Positions 10,894 to 20,404 of a DNA stretch of 64,000 nucleotides are shown here, one piece after another. Numbering within the stretch: position 1 is the stretch's first letter; the number at the start of each line of letters is the position of its first letter. The stretch covers positions 1 to 64,000 of the IMG/VR virus record IMGVR_UViG_3300042691_005581; one strand, 5' to 3'. This DNA is from a virus. Under the pieces are notes generated by a model. The model searched no databases. It saw nothing but the letters and a program-made list of their open reading frames with translations, and had not been told where the DNA came from. The position numbers and the translations under genes are program-made.

Positions 10894-12222
10894 ATGTCTA
10901 ATTATTCTGTTCCGTTTTCAAATTCATCTAAGCTGCCGCTAACGATCACTGATAACACTATTAATCAGAGTACTAGTCTTAAATTGGTTGGACGATTTAT
11001 TTCTAATTATTCTCAGCCCATATCAGAAAATTTTGTCAAACTTCTTGAAAATTTTTCAAATACTACATCACCTGCAAATCCAGTTGAAGGACAACTTTGG
11101 TATAATACCAATGCATCGACTGCAAAAAGTTTAAAAATTTATGACGGTTCTTCCTGGGTACCTACAAATAATTTACACAAAGTAGTAGGCGGCCTAAGCG
11201 GCCCACCATTTGTTCCTAATTTTGCATTAGCCGGTGATATTCTAGTAACAACACAAACAGGACAATTGTGGATATTTAATGGGACTACTACAATTTTAGT
11301 TGGCCCAGCAACGGCTACTACTGCATTAAGAAACGGTGTTTACGTTGAACCTATCAAAGATGATACTGATGCATTCCATTCAGTTGTGCAAACATATGTA
11401 GATGGCGAAGTTATATCTATATACTCAAAAGATAGATTTTTTCCAAATCCTGTGATTGCTGGATTTACCGAAATTAGACCTGGACTAAATGTTACTACTA
11501 GGTCTTTTGGCGACGAAGAATCTTTTATTGAAGGAAATTCTAGGGTTGCACTTTCTTTAAAACTATCTAATATCAGTTTTCCTATACCTGCTGATAATTT
11601 TTTAAGAAACGACGAATCTGGAACTATTCAAGGTTCCCTCAGCATCAATAGCAACTCTGGACTGCGAATTGGATCACCTAATCAATCAGTATATTTGGAA
11701 AGATTAGGCAACACAGCTTTGTTGTCAAACAGAACAAACGGCGGCGATATAGGGTTATCCGTTATTAAAAATAATGTGTTAAATCAGATAGTAACAGTTG
11801 ATGGTGACAATTTAAGAGTGGGTATAAACAATGTCAATCCGGCAGCAAACCTTCATGTAGTCGGAACTTCAATTTTTACAGGTAAAGTAACATTAGGCAC
11901 AACATTATCTACCGGTGCTGTTATAGAACCTGCTGCATTTAATGCAGTTGATATTGGATCAATAGGAAAACCTTTCAAAACAGTTTTTGCAGAACAATTC
12001 AGTTTTACTTCTACCACAACAAATTATTCACATGTTGCTACTGGTGGCATAATATTACATGCGGCTGCAACACCGCCGGATGGTTGGTTGGAATGTAACG
12101 GTGCAACACTTGATAAAGTTGCAAATCCTGAATATGCAAAATTATTCGATCTATTAGTTGGTGCACCATTACCGACCTTGGCTGGCCCGGCAGCTGGGCT
12201 AATTTATATTATAAAGTACTAA
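10894..12222 (+). CDS. Tail fibre paralogue 1 with C-terminal tail-collar-like domain
   Basis: 442 aa, first of four tandem paralogues. Residues 1-90 carry the shared module: a short beta strand, LVGR, an N-x-N-like VKLLENFSN helix and a GQLWYNT turn. The middle part has fibre-shaft repeats (SLSINSNSGLRIG). The C-terminus contains a collar-like segment with PDGWLECNGATL, as in phage tail-collar domains of the receptor-binding type. The start lies 2 bases after the previous stop. Likely a structural tail or short-fibre protein. Confidence 0.7.
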   Translation: MSNYSVPFSNSSKLPLTITDNTINQSTSLKLVGRFISNYSQPISENFVKLLENFSNTTSPANPVEGQLWYNTNASTAKSLKIYDGSSWVPTNNLHKVVGGLSGPPFVPNFALAGDILVTTQTGQLWIFNGTTTILVGPATATTALRNGVYVEPIKDDTDAFHSVVQTYVDGEVISIYSKDRFFPNPVIAGFTEIRPGLNVTTRSFGDEESFIEGNSRVALSLKLSNISFPIPADNFLRNDESGTIQGSLSINSNSGLRIGSPNQSVYLERLGNTALLSNRTNGGDIGLSVIKNNVLNQIVTVDGDNLRVGINNVNPAANLHVVGTSIFTGKVTLGTTLSTGAVIEPAAFNAVDIGSIGKPFKTVFAEQFSFTSTTTNYSHVATGGIILHAAATPPDGWLECNGATLDKVANPEYAKLFDLLVGAPLPTLAGPAAGLIYIIKY

Positions 12223-12226
12223 CACT

Positions 12227-14413
12227 ATGGCGTATACAATAAGAAATGCAGATGGGACAGTTTTAGTTAATATTGTAGATGGTACTATAGATACTAGAAC
12301 TACAAGTATAAGTCTTGTCGGAAAAAACAAAGAAGATTACGGTACAGCATTAAACACTAATCTTGTCAATATCCTTCAAAATTTTGCCAGTAATAGTCAA
12401 CCAAGGTCACCTTTGGTAGGACAATTATGGTACAGCAGAACTGATGGTAGATTAAAAGTTTTCACCGTTGAAGGTGTGTTCAGTAACGTGTCGGCAGCTT
12501 TGTTGTCTGATACAAAACCTTTAATTTTAAAACAAGGTGATCTTTGGATTGATTCTGCAAACAACCAACTCTATTTTACAAAAGACGGAACTAACACTGT
12601 ATTAGCCGGTCCTATATATTCAGAAAACAATGGAAAATCTGGATTTTTATCTGAGTACCTATTAGATGATGAGGGCAATAGTAGGCCTGTTACTAAAATG
12701 TTTAGTAACGGTACAATGTTAGGAATCCTTAGCACCTGTTCGTTTAGGGTTGCTCCAGCCTCTGCAATATTACAAGATAACCAGGGTATGTTTGAAATTG
12801 CTCCTGGGTTGAATTTAAATAATTCAATACCAGATGTAAAATTTGTAGGTCTCGCTACTACTGCTACTAATATCGGCGCCGGATTTACTCTAACAAATAT
12901 ATTTTTAAAACTTGACAATGGCAATGTTAACCAATCAATTACTGGCACAGGGGCATTAATTCTAGAAACAGATTCTGGTATTTCATTAGGAACATACACT
13001 GATGCAACGTTGTATATAGAAGGTGGAATTTCTGCTAGACGCACTATATTAAGAAATAATATTGCAGATGGTAGGACTGAATTAGTATCTAAAACTACAT
13101 TAATTTCTCCACCTGATAACGAAAAAACAATATTAACAGCCTATAGAGATAGAGTGGGAATAAACTTAGGACCTTCTCTTCCAACGCATAATTTTCACGT
13201 TGAGGGTAATTCATTTTTTAACGGCAATGCAACAATTACAGGTAATTTAACTGTAGAAGGAACACAAACTGTTATATCGACAGTGATATTGCAAATAGAA
13301 GATAAAAATATTGAGTTAGCAACTAGCGGAACTTGGTATACAGATGCTCTCATAGATGGGGGTGGCCTCACACTGCACGGCACAACTGACAAAACATTAA
13401 CTTATAACAACTCTGCTACAGCATGGACTTCAAACATCAATTATAATATTGCTGGTACCGGAACTTATAAAATTAATGCCGTTAATGTGTTGTCGTCGAG
13501 TACATTAGGCACCGGAGTTACTCAAACATCAATTACTAGAGTAGGAGTTCTAGAAGAACTAACAGTTACTAATGTATTGATTAAAGGCAATGCTATTTCT
13601 AGCACACGGGCACAATATGCTATTACTTCAATTGGTGCTACTACTGCAACCAGTATAACTACTGGATCGTCAATTACTGTAAATGTAAGTGGAGTAATAC
13701 CGTTCTTGAGTACAGGCTCTACAATTACAGTTGATGGTATTATTCAAACTGAATTTAATCAAGTATATCTAGTTAATACAGTTACTAATGTAACAGCTTC
13801 GACTACTCAATTTACAGTTAGTGCAACAACAAATCTAACAACATCGTCTACAGCCAATCTTGGTGCAAATCCTATTGTTATTATGGATGATTTGATGTTA
13901 CATGCAAGGACTGGCGCAGATATAGATGTAACTGGGCAACGAGTTAAAAATCTAGCGTATTCTTTAGTACCTTCAGATGCGGCTACTGTACAATTAGTCT
14001 ATGACACTCAGGCCATTAACTTATTAAAAGGATTTTCTGTCACGTTGGACATTACTTATATGACCAACCCGGATAACATAGAAATTCCTAACATATTAGA
14101 AAAATTGTTACCACCTACAAATGCAAACATTGCTCCTTATTCTAACGAATCGGCATACGATTTAGCATTAGGAACCCGAGCAAGAGTATTGTGTGTAACT
14201 AATCAAGTAACGGTAAGAAATGTTCCTATTAACGTAGTCACTACTTCTACTACAGTTTCAGATTGGCCTGCTGGTGCACCAACAGATGTATTGCAATATA
14301 TTTCAGTAACATCGGGTGTATTAACAACTGCTACTGTTTCAACTTATACAGTAAAAGAATTTAGAGTAACTGGTAGTCCCAAAATATGGACTTGGTTTAG
14401 AAATATACCCTAA
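12227..14413 (+). CDS. Tail fibre paralogue 2 (long shaft)
   Basis: 728 aa, longest of the four paralogues. Residues 1-85 hold the shared module (SLVGKNKEDYG, then GQLWYSRTDGRLKV). About 250 residues of fibre-type sequence follow, including the intramolecular repeat style NGNATITGNLTVEG, and then a Thr/Val/Ser-rich beta region from about residue 430. No collar or enzyme motif is seen at the C-terminus. Probably a trimeric tail fibre; receptor specificity would lie in the distal part. Confidence 0.65.
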   Translation: MAYTIRNADGTVLVNIVDGTIDTRTTSISLVGKNKEDYGTALNTNLVNILQNFASNSQPRSPLVGQLWYSRTDGRLKVFTVEGVFSNVSAALLSDTKPLILKQGDLWIDSANNQLYFTKDGTNTVLAGPIYSENNGKSGFLSEYLLDDEGNSRPVTKMFSNGTMLGILSTCSFRVAPASAILQDNQGMFEIAPGLNLNNSIPDVKFVGLATTATNIGAGFTLTNIFLKLDNGNVNQSITGTGALILETDSGISLGTYTDATLYIEGGISARRTILRNNIADGRTELVSKTTLISPPDNEKTILTAYRDRVGINLGPSLPTHNFHVEGNSFFNGNATITGNLTVEGTQTVISTVILQIEDKNIELATSGTWYTDALIDGGGLTLHGTTDKTLTYNNSATAWTSNINYNIAGTGTYKINAVNVLSSSTLGTGVTQTSITRVGVLEELTVTNVLIKGNAISSTRAQYAITSIGATTATSITTGSSITVNVSGVIPFLSTGSTITVDGIIQTEFNQVYLVNTVTNVTASTTQFTVSATTNLTTSSTANLGANPIVIMDDLMLHARTGADIDVTGQRVKNLAYSLVPSDAATVQLVYDTQAINLLKGFSVTLDITYMTNPDNIEIPNILEKLLPPTNANIAPYSNESAYDLALGTRARVLCVTNQVTVRNVPINVVTTSTTVSDWPAGAPTDVLQYISVTSGVLTTATVSTYTVKEFRVTGSPKIWTWFRNIP

Positions 14414-14426
14414 TTAAGGATTTAGA

Positions 14427-15341
14427 ATGACATATCAAATTAGAAAAACTGACGGAACTTTGGTGTTATCTCTAGCGCCTGGCCTAACCGATAAAACTAA
14501 AACAAGTATTGCTCTAATTGGAAAAAATGTTCCCGAATTTGGTAAGGATCAAAATGAAAATTTTGTAAAACTCCTTGAAAATTTTTCAAATAATTCGGAA
14601 CCAGGTAATTCTATAAAGGGTCAATTGTGGTTCAACACTGCACAAGATCAAATTTATGTTAAAACTTCAACAGGATTTAAATCTATTGGACCTTTTGCAG
14701 ATATTTCCACACCTAATTTAACTAATATAGGTGAAACTCCGGCTACTACTGCATATGTTCATAGTGTGTTGCCTAAAGGTTCTATAATAATGTGGAGCGG
14801 CATATTAGAGACTATCCCTGCTGGATGGGCATTATGCGATGGTAATTCGGGGGCGTCTATAAATGGTCAACCTATACCCGATTTACGAGACAGATTTGTT
14901 ATGGGTGCAGGAAACACCTACGACGTATTGATAGCAGGAGGCACTAGGACGCTAACTGAAATACCATTACACTCTCATGGAATTTCTGGATCAACAACAG
15001 CTAACGATAGAGGACATACTCACGGCGGCATCACTACCAATGCAGGACTTCATCATCATGTGTTTCCTGGAGATGATCAATTGTTTAATGCAGATAACCA
15101 AGGTGGATGGACTGCTATTCCTGTTGCTCCTTTTAATTATGATGCTAGATCTGTATTAGGTGGCGGTGGCCAAATTTGGCAGACGTCCCAGGCTGGTACG
15201 CACAATCATACATTTACCACAGCCGGAGAATCAACTAATCATATACATTCTTTTACTGGGAATACTTCTAATGCAGGTAGTAGTTCTGTAGATATTACAA
15301 ATCCATATGTTGCATTGGCCTTCATCATAAAAGTAATCTAA
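14427..15341 (+). CDS. Tail fibre paralogue 3 with tail-collar domain
   Basis: 304 aa. The N-terminal module (IALIGKNVPEFG, VKLLENFSNN, GQLWFNT) is nearly the same as in paralogue 1. From about residue 115 a full tail-collar domain follows: PKGSIIMWSG, IPAGWALCDG and PDLRDRFVMGAG, then a His-rich distal part (HSHGISG, HTHGG, HHHVF, HNHTF, HIHSF), as in T4 gp12-like fibres where histidines bind metal along the trimer axis. TAAGGA precedes the ATG. Confidence 0.75.
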   Translation: MTYQIRKTDGTLVLSLAPGLTDKTKTSIALIGKNVPEFGKDQNENFVKLLENFSNNSEPGNSIKGQLWFNTAQDQIYVKTSTGFKSIGPFADISTPNLTNIGETPATTAYVHSVLPKGSIIMWSGILETIPAGWALCDGNSGASINGQPIPDLRDRFVMGAGNTYDVLIAGGTRTLTEIPLHSHGISGSTTANDRGHTHGGITTNAGLHHHVFPGDDQLFNADNQGGWTAIPVAPFNYDARSVLGGGGQIWQTSQAGTHNHTFTTAGESTNHIHSFTGNTSNAGSSSVDITNPYVALAFIIKVI

Positions 15342-15373
15342 TCAGTAAATATTTTAAAATTTGGGGAACATGA

Positions 15374-16579
15374 ATGCCATATACAATATATAAAACAAAC
15401 GGTGTGCGATTAACTACTATTGAAGATGGTAAATTAAATTTAGCAACCGATTTACAATTAGTAGGTAAAAACTATGCTGGATATGGACAGATAGTAAATG
15501 ATAACTTAGTTAAGTTGTTAGAAAATTTTGCTAATGGAACTGCACCCTCAAAGGCATTGACTGGTCAAATATGGTATGATACTCTTAACAAAAAATTAAA
15601 AGTTTATAACGGATCTAAATGGAGTCAAGTTTTACCTACCACTATTTCGGCAATTCGTCCAGTTGATTTATCTGATAATGAATTTTGGTTTGATTCTGTA
15701 AACTTTAAATTATATTTAAAACATGGTGATACTTTTAGATTAATAGGTCCTAGCACTACAACGTCTGGCCCAGGCTCGGGATCTACACTAACTACTACAG
15801 AAGTAGTATCTAGCACAGAAGTTACTTACGACATTATTAAATTAGTAATTGGTGAAGCAACAGTTGCAATTATTTCTGATCAAACTTTTGATGTTAAAAC
15901 AACTGATCCTACTTATGCAGAAACTACTAAAATAGTTAAGGGGATAACGTTAATAGGAGCAGATCCGTTAACTGGAGTTTCTTCAGACAGCGAATCATTT
16001 TTTTGGGGAACTGCTGCCGATTCTGAAAAGTTAGCCGGGCGCCCCTCTACTGATTTTTTATTAGCTTCTGCAATTAACGATATTGCAAGTGAGATCACTC
16101 AACTAACTGATATTACATTTATAAGTTCGGGATCACCTTCTACACCTGGCATTATTGAAGGTGCTTGGTCATTAAGTTCTGGATCTACATTAAACGCAAC
16201 CTATGCCGACTTGGCAGAAAGATACGAAGCAGATGCAGTATACGAACCTGGCACTGTTTTGGTATTAGGTGGCAATAAGGAAGTAACAATTAGTCAATCT
16301 TTAGGTGATACTGCTGTTGCTGGAGTTGTTAGCACTGCACCTGCATTCAAACTGAATTCTTCTGCAGGCAATGACGAAACGCATCCCTATATTGCATTGA
16401 CTGGTAGAATACCTTGTAAGGTAATCGGCGAAATTAAAAAGGGAGACCTGCTTATTACCAGTAATACTCCGGGAGTTGCTACATCAGGTAAGAAGCAGGC
16501 TGATCCAAACTCTGTAATTGGAAGAGCAATGCAAGATTACTCATCCAATGAAATTGGACTAATAGAAATTAAAGTTTAA
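15374..16579 (+). CDS. Tail fibre paralogue 4 with autoproteolysis-like C-terminal domain
   Basis: 401 aa. The shared N-terminal module is present (LVGKNYAGYG, VKLLENFANG, GQIWYDT). The C-terminal 140 residues, from YADLAERYEADAVYEPG through GDLLITSNTPGVA, resemble the IMC/peptidase-G2-type autoproteolytic chaperone domain seen at the end of many phage fibres. The ATG follows TTGGGGAAC. Its TAA overlaps the stop codon of the convergent thyA gene. Confidence 0.65.
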   Translation: MPYTIYKTNGVRLTTIEDGKLNLATDLQLVGKNYAGYGQIVNDNLVKLLENFANGTAPSKALTGQIWYDTLNKKLKVYNGSKWSQVLPTTISAIRPVDLSDNEFWFDSVNFKLYLKHGDTFRLIGPSTTTSGPGSGSTLTTTEVVSSTEVTYDIIKLVIGEATVAIISDQTFDVKTTDPTYAETTKIVKGITLIGADPLTGVSSDSESFFWGTAADSEKLAGRPSTDFLLASAINDIASEITQLTDITFISSGSPSTPGIIEGAWSLSSGSTLNATYADLAERYEADAVYEPGTVLVLGGNKEVTISQSLGDTAVAGVVSTAPAFKLNSSAGNDETHPYIALTGRIPCKVIGEIKKGDLLITSNTPGVATSGKKQADPNSVIGRAMQDYSSNEIGLIEIKV

Positions 16580-17460
16580 ACAGCCATGTCTGCCTTAATT
16601 GGCTCGTGACTTTGATAATTTTCTAATGTAATATCGGACATTTCGAAGTGTGTGATAACATCGATATCGTCAGTTAATTTAAGTTCGGCCAACGGCAAGG
16701 GCTTTCTAGATAGTTGCTCTTTTACTTGCTCTACGTGATTTTCGTAGATGTGCGCATCTCCAACAGCAATAATTAATTCACCAACTTCTAAATTGCATAC
16801 TTGTGCAACCATATGAGTGAATAATGCATAAGATGCAATATTAAAAGGCATGCCAAGAAACATATCTGCACTACGCTGATACATTTGGCAACTTAGTTTA
16901 CCGTTGCTAACATAAAATTGAGCCATCATATGACAGGGCGGCAAAGCCATCATGTCTAGTTCTCCGGGATTCCATGCTGAAATAATATGTCTTCGGCTGT
17001 AAGGATCTTCCTTAATTCCGTTAATTAATTCAATCAACTGATCGTGATTTTGTAATACAACTTTGTTAATACGTACCAAAGGTTTACGCCATTTGCGCCA
17101 TTGAACTCCATAAATTCTACCTAGATCGCCGGCGTGTCGCTGAAGTCGTTTTTCTACCCAATAAGGTGCAGTTGCATTGTCTGACCAAATTGTTTTCTTG
17201 TCAGTGTAACGTTCACCGTGTAAAATTTCTCTCAAACGATTCTCATCACCACTGCCTTCGATGAACCAAAGTAATTCAGATACTACTGCCTTCCATGCGA
17301 GTTTTTTAGTAGTAACGGCCGGAAATCCAGCCGCTAAATCAAAACGCATTTGCACTCCAAATTTACTGATAGTTCCTACACCTGTACGATCTGGCCGGTG
17401 CTCTCCGGATTCTAAAATATCTTTTAGTGCATTTAGATAAGCGTGTTCTGGATGTTTCAT
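16576..17460 (-). CDS. thyA: Thymidylate synthase
   Basis: 294 aa, a standard ThyA length. It methylates dUMP to dTMP with methylene-tetrahydrofolate. Visible signatures: the nucleotide-binding Arg in HRPDRTGVGT, KAVVSELLWFI, the catalytic Cys176 in LPPCHMMAQF, then SADMFLGMPFNIASYA and GDAHIYENH. Its first codons overlap the DHFR stop (ATGA), so the two folate-cycle enzymes are translationally coupled. It supplies dTMP for phage replication. Confidence 0.96.
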   Translation of the reverse strand: MKHPEHAYLNALKDILESGEHRPDRTGVGTISKFGVQMRFDLAAGFPAVTTKKLAWKAVVSELLWFIEGSGDENRLREILHGERYTDKKTIWSDNATAPYWVEKRLQRHAGDLGRIYGVQWRKWRKPLVRINKVVLQNHDQLIELINGIKEDPYSRRHIISAWNPGELDMMALPPCHMMAQFYVSNGKLSCQMYQRSADMFLGMPFNIASYALFTHMVAQVCNLEVGELIIAVGDAHIYENHVEQVKEQLSRKPLPLAELKLTDDIDVITHFEMSDITLENYQSHEPIKADMAV

Positions 17461-17933
17461 ATGTTATATTCTTTCATTGTATATCTTACTGGATCAGTAA
17501 CTGTAGCATGTTCTTTGACTTTTGTAAAGTTTTCTTTTACATAAGAAAGATCAAAAAACTTATCACACTCATAGTCGGCATCAATTTCTGTTACATAAAA
17601 TCTATCAATAATATCTAAGTATTGCTGATAAACGGCACTTCCGCCAATGATGAATATATCCTTATCGGGGTACTCTACTGAACAAAAATCTAATGCTTCT
17701 CCGCAGTCGCTAAACGTATGATCGCCTAATTCACGTTTTCTACTGATTACTACGTTGACACGATTGGGTAACGATTTACCTAAACTGTCATATGTAGTTG
17801 ATCCCATGATAACAACATTACCAGTAGTTAGTTGTCTAAACCATTGCATATCACCTTTAAGGTGAGGCCAGGGCATTTGACCATTAAATCCAATACCCTG
17901 ACTACGCTCTACTGCCACAATACAGTTGATCAT
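17457..17933 (-). CDS. folA: Dihydrofolate reductase
   Basis: 158 aa. It regenerates tetrahydrofolate from the dihydrofolate that ThyA makes. Signatures: IVAVERSQGIGFNGQMPW at the N-terminus (Met20-loop region), FRQLTTGNVVIMGSTTYDSLGK for cofactor binding, and IFIIGGSAVYQQYL. It lies in an overlapping operon with thyA downstream and the 197-aa hypothetical gene upstream. Confidence 0.95.
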   Translation of the reverse strand: MINCIVAVERSQGIGFNGQMPWPHLKGDMQWFRQLTTGNVVIMGSTTYDSLGKSLPNRVNVVISRKRELGDHTFSDCGEALDFCSVEYPDKDIFIIGGSAVYQQYLDIIDRFYVTEIDADYECDKFFDLSYVKENFTKVKEHATVTDPVRYTMKEYNI

Positions 17934-18523
17934 TCTGCAACGACTTTTTCTACTTTCTCTTTTTTCTTGGGAGGATCGATTTCGTCTGCTTTCTTTCGAA
18001 GTTGTTGAGCTTGCTTAAACAATGCATCAGCCTTACTTCTCAATTCTGCGGGACTTAGGTCTAGACTCTGACCAGTATCGTCTGTAATAACAATAGAGGA
18101 CTCTTCTTTAGCAACAGATTTCTTTTCTGCTTTTTTCTGAGCACCATCTGACACTGCAAGATCTTCTAGAGAAATTCCTTTTTGATCTGCAATGATTGCA
18201 TTTAGCTCGTCTAACGGAATTTGTGTTTGTGCATCCGGAGTCATCATCACCATACTTGTTTTTACTTTAATAAGGTGCTTGTTCGAGTGAAGATAACCTA
18301 ACATGTTAGATCCATCTGGAAATCTTCTAGCCGAAAGAATATCGGCTAATTCGTTTGCTTGTTGCCCGCTGTCGCCTTCGATTACATTCATCAACGTATC
18401 GTGATAACTGTCGCCGAGTCCGTGAGTTCCTACAACAAGACAACTAGTATGATCTCCAGGTAGTGTTCTGTACACTACTGCAACTCTTGCAGAGTTATTT
18501 TTCATTTTACCAACATGTTTCAT
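17930..18523 (-). CDS. Hypothetical phage protein with charged C-terminal tail
   Basis: 197 aa, family not recognised. The first 115 residues are a compact mixed domain (ARVAVVYRTLPGDHTSCLVVG, then residues that look like a helical cap). The C-terminus, from about residue 135, is Lys/Glu-rich with a predicted coiled helix (ELRSKADALFKQAQQLRKKA). AAGGAA precedes the ATG. It overlaps folA by 4 bases and is likely co-expressed with the nucleotide genes. Confidence 0.6.
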   Translation of the reverse strand: MKHVGKMKNNSARVAVVYRTLPGDHTSCLVVGTHGLGDSYHDTLMNVIEGDSGQQANELADILSARRFPDGSNMLGYLHSNKHLIKVKTSMVMMTPDAQTQIPLDELNAIIADQKGISLEDLAVSDGAQKKAEKKSVAKEESSIVITDDTGQSLDLSPAELRSKADALFKQAQQLRKKADEIDPPKKKEKVEKVVAE

Positions 18524-18540
18524 GTTATTTCCTTTTTAAT

Positions 18541-18750
18541 TTATTCTGTAGGTGCTTGTTCAGCCGGTGCCACAGCATTTAAAAATGCATCTAGACGATT
18601 GAACGTATTACCCACAGCGGCCATTTCACCGGCATTAAAAGCACCACGACGACTTGCGGCGTCAATAATAGCTCTAATATTTTGAAGATCTGTAATTGTA
18701 AGATCTGGGCCTTGCGGCTGTTGGGTTTCTTGAGTTTCTTGATTTTCCAT
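18541..18750 (-). CDS. Small hypothetical protein
   Basis: 69 aa. It has a Gln/Glu-rich start and one helical domain with the core LTITDLQNIRAIIDAASRR and AGEMAAVGNTFNRLDAFL. The sequence type recurs in aquatic T4-like phages, but no function is known to me. AAGGAGAT precedes the ATG. Soluble, acidic, no cysteines. Confidence 0.6.
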   Translation of the reverse strand: MENQETQETQQPQGPDLTITDLQNIRAIIDAASRRGAFNAGEMAAVGNTFNRLDAFLNAVAPAEQAPTE

Positions 18751-18759
18751 AATATCTCC

Positions 18760-19041
18760 TTAATTTTTATATAGGAACGGGCATCCTAAACTTAACATAG
18801 TAAGCTCTTTAGGATCCTCGACCCCAATTTCGCATACTTCTGCTATTTTACTATTTTTATCTAACATATGAGATTTTTTGACACAGTATCGACTGTTTAA
18901 ATTAACATAAATCCATTGGTCGATCTCTGCCATATATCTCGTATTTTCGGTATACGTTTTTGCAAAATGAAAAGGTATGTGCGTAACAATACGCACCCCT
19001 AGAACATTTAACGGATTAACTGTTCCTCTTATTAATGCCAT
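18760..19041 (-). CDS. Small hypothetical protein
   Basis: 93 aa with no recognised domain. Three cysteines (CVKK, EVCEIG, LGCPF) are too scattered for a clear zinc site. It follows the VWA gene by 23 bases, and a perfect TATAAATA late-type box overlaps that gene's stop codon upstream. Confidence 0.5.
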   Translation of the reverse strand: MALIRGTVNPLNVLGVRIVTHIPFHFAKTYTENTRYMAEIDQWIYVNLNSRYCVKKSHMLDKNSKIAEVCEIGVEDPKELTMLSLGCPFLYKN

Positions 19042-19064
19042 AATATACCTACTTTATACGTCTT

Positions 19065-20321
19065 TTATTTATAGTGCGCGGTCTGGCCGAATGGTGCAAT
19101 TATGGAATCATTTCCGTGAATAATGAACAATGATTCGCAATAATTTTCGTCACCCCAACTGCCGCAAGGATACCCGTCTGTAAACATAATAAAACGTTTT
19201 GGTTCAATGCCTTCATGTTTCATAAAATCGTAGTTGGCATCAAAATCTGTTCCACCGCCACCTTTGCATTCGTATTCCATAATTTCATCGGCAGTGTCGC
19301 CTGTGAACTGTTTATATCCGTACACTTCTGTATCGAAGCACCAAAGATCTAGTTTAAAATCTTGATACTCATCCATAATACCTTTGACTTCGCTCAAGAA
19401 ATCCATAGCCTGTTGATTTGAGATAGACCCTGACATGTCAATTGCTACAGATACATCGATAGTTTCTTCATTCATCATGCCTGGCAAGATGGCTCCGCAA
19501 TGTTGGCTCTTGCGGTTAGGACGACTGAAGCTAAAATTGCTCTTCATAATACTTTGAATATTCATTCGAAGCATCTGTCTCCAGTCCATTTTAGGTTCTG
19601 TAAAATCTGTAATAAGTCTTTGAAGGGAAGCAGGTACTCGGCCAGCGCCTGCACTTTGTGCCGCCGCAATCATAGCCTCTTTGATCTCGTCACGGATCTG
19701 TTTCTTTTCTTCGGCAGTCAATGTAGGACGACCCTTGCCTTGTTTATCTCCATCTTCTCCTTCGCTATCACCATCGCCTTCACCGTCCAGGTGCTCGTCG
19801 AGCAATTCGCCAAGTTGACTCAAATCAATCTTTTCAGCTTTTTCGTACAGCTCATTATAAATCTGTTCGTAGCTCCAGCCTCGGTATTTGTTGTCTTGAT
19901 AGATCTTGATGAAATTAGGCACTTCGCCAATCTTCTCATCTTTAAGAATTTGGTTAGCCGCATAGTCAGCCGCAATATTAGACAGTTGGGGATCACGGCC
20001 TTCGCGGCGTCCCATGTGATCAAACACATTGTGAAGAACTTCGTGTGCAAAGCCAAACTCTGCTTCTTTGGGTTTGAGTTTGTCAACAAATTCGTTGTTG
20101 TAATAAAAATTGCGACCATCTGTAGCCAGTGTTGAGCACCAGTCAGATGCATCAATCAGTTGCATTCGAGTGGCAAGATTGCCAAAGAAAGGATGACGCA
20201 ACAGCAGACCTACTCGTGCTGTAATTAGCTTATCCAGAATTTTATTTTTTTCTGCTGGAGAAAATTCTTTTGGCGCGGCAGACTTTTTAACTTTTTCCTG
20301 TTTCATTACAGTGTTAGACAT
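19065..20321 (-). CDS. VWA-domain, metallopeptidase-like protein (MoxR partner)
   Basis: 418 aa. The N-terminal half carries an HExxH zinc motif (FAHEVLHNVFDH, near residue 93) of the DUF2201-type putative metallopeptidase. A central acidic linker (GEGDGDSEGEDGD) follows. The C-terminal half is a von Willebrand A-like domain with the MIDAS element VAIDMSGSIS and a downstream FTDGYP. Such proteins pair with MoxR-type AAA+ ATPases, and one lies directly upstream here. It has its own sigma70-type promoter and a normal ribosome site (AAAGGA). Role inferred: remodelling or proteolysis of a host or phage target. Confidence 0.8.
   Translation of the reverse strand: MSNTVMKQEKVKKSAAPKEFSPAEKNKILDKLITARVGLLLRHPFFGNLATRMQLIDASDWCSTLATDGRNFYYNNEFVDKLKPKEAEFGFAHEVLHNVFDHMGRREGRDPQLSNIAADYAANQILKDEKIGEVPNFIKIYQDNKYRGWSYEQIYNELYEKAEKIDLSQLGELLDEHLDGEGDGDSEGEDGDKQGKGRPTLTAEEKKQIRDEIKEAMIAAAQSAGAGRVPASLQRLITDFTEPKMDWRQMLRMNIQSIMKSNFSFSRPNRKSQHCGAILPGMMNEETIDVSVAIDMSGSISNQQAMDFLSEVKGIMDEYQDFKLDLWCFDTEVYGYKQFTGDTADEIMEYECKGGGGTDFDANYDFMKHEGIEPKRFIMFTDGYPCGSWGDENYCESLFIIHGNDSIIAPFGQTAHYK
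19066..19073 (-). promoter_or_regulatory. TATAAATA late-type box
   Basis: A perfect match to the T4 late promoter core on the minus strand, 24 bases before the ATG at 19041. It overlaps the end of the VWA gene (His-Tyr-Lys-stop), so it may be coding chance. Confidence 0.3.
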
Positions 20322-20348
20322 GATATATTCCTTTACAAAGCAATAACA

Positions 20349-20377
20349 ATTATATACTCAAAATGAAAAAATAGCAA
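20349..20377 (-). promoter_or_regulatory. sigma70-type promoter for the VWA gene
   Basis: Minus-strand TTGCTA, a 17-base spacer and a perfect TATAAT. Predicted start near 20342 gives a leader of about 21 bases with an AAAGGA ribosome site. It directly follows the UUCG terminator of the moxR gene. Confidence 0.7.
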
Positions 20378-20379
20378 GT

Positions 20380-20402
20380 AAAAAGGGCCCCGAAGGGCCC
20401 AA
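20380..20402 (-). terminator. Rho-independent terminator after moxR
   Basis: On the minus strand, GGGCCC, a TTCG tetraloop, GGGCCC and then TTTTT. It is a very stable UUCG-capped hairpin located 2 bases past the moxR stop. Confidence 0.9.
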
Positions 20403-20404
20403 TT

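Noticed and set aside
12571-13044. Minus-strand 157-codon ORF under fibre paralogue 2
   Set aside because: It lies wholly within a well-supported fibre gene and has no motif or ribosome site.
19500-20135. Plus-strand 211-codon ORF antisense to the VWA gene
   Set aside because: The opposite strand encodes a protein with clear HExxH and MIDAS motifs; this frame has Cys/Phe-rich, low-information sequence typical of an antisense shadow and no ribosome site.
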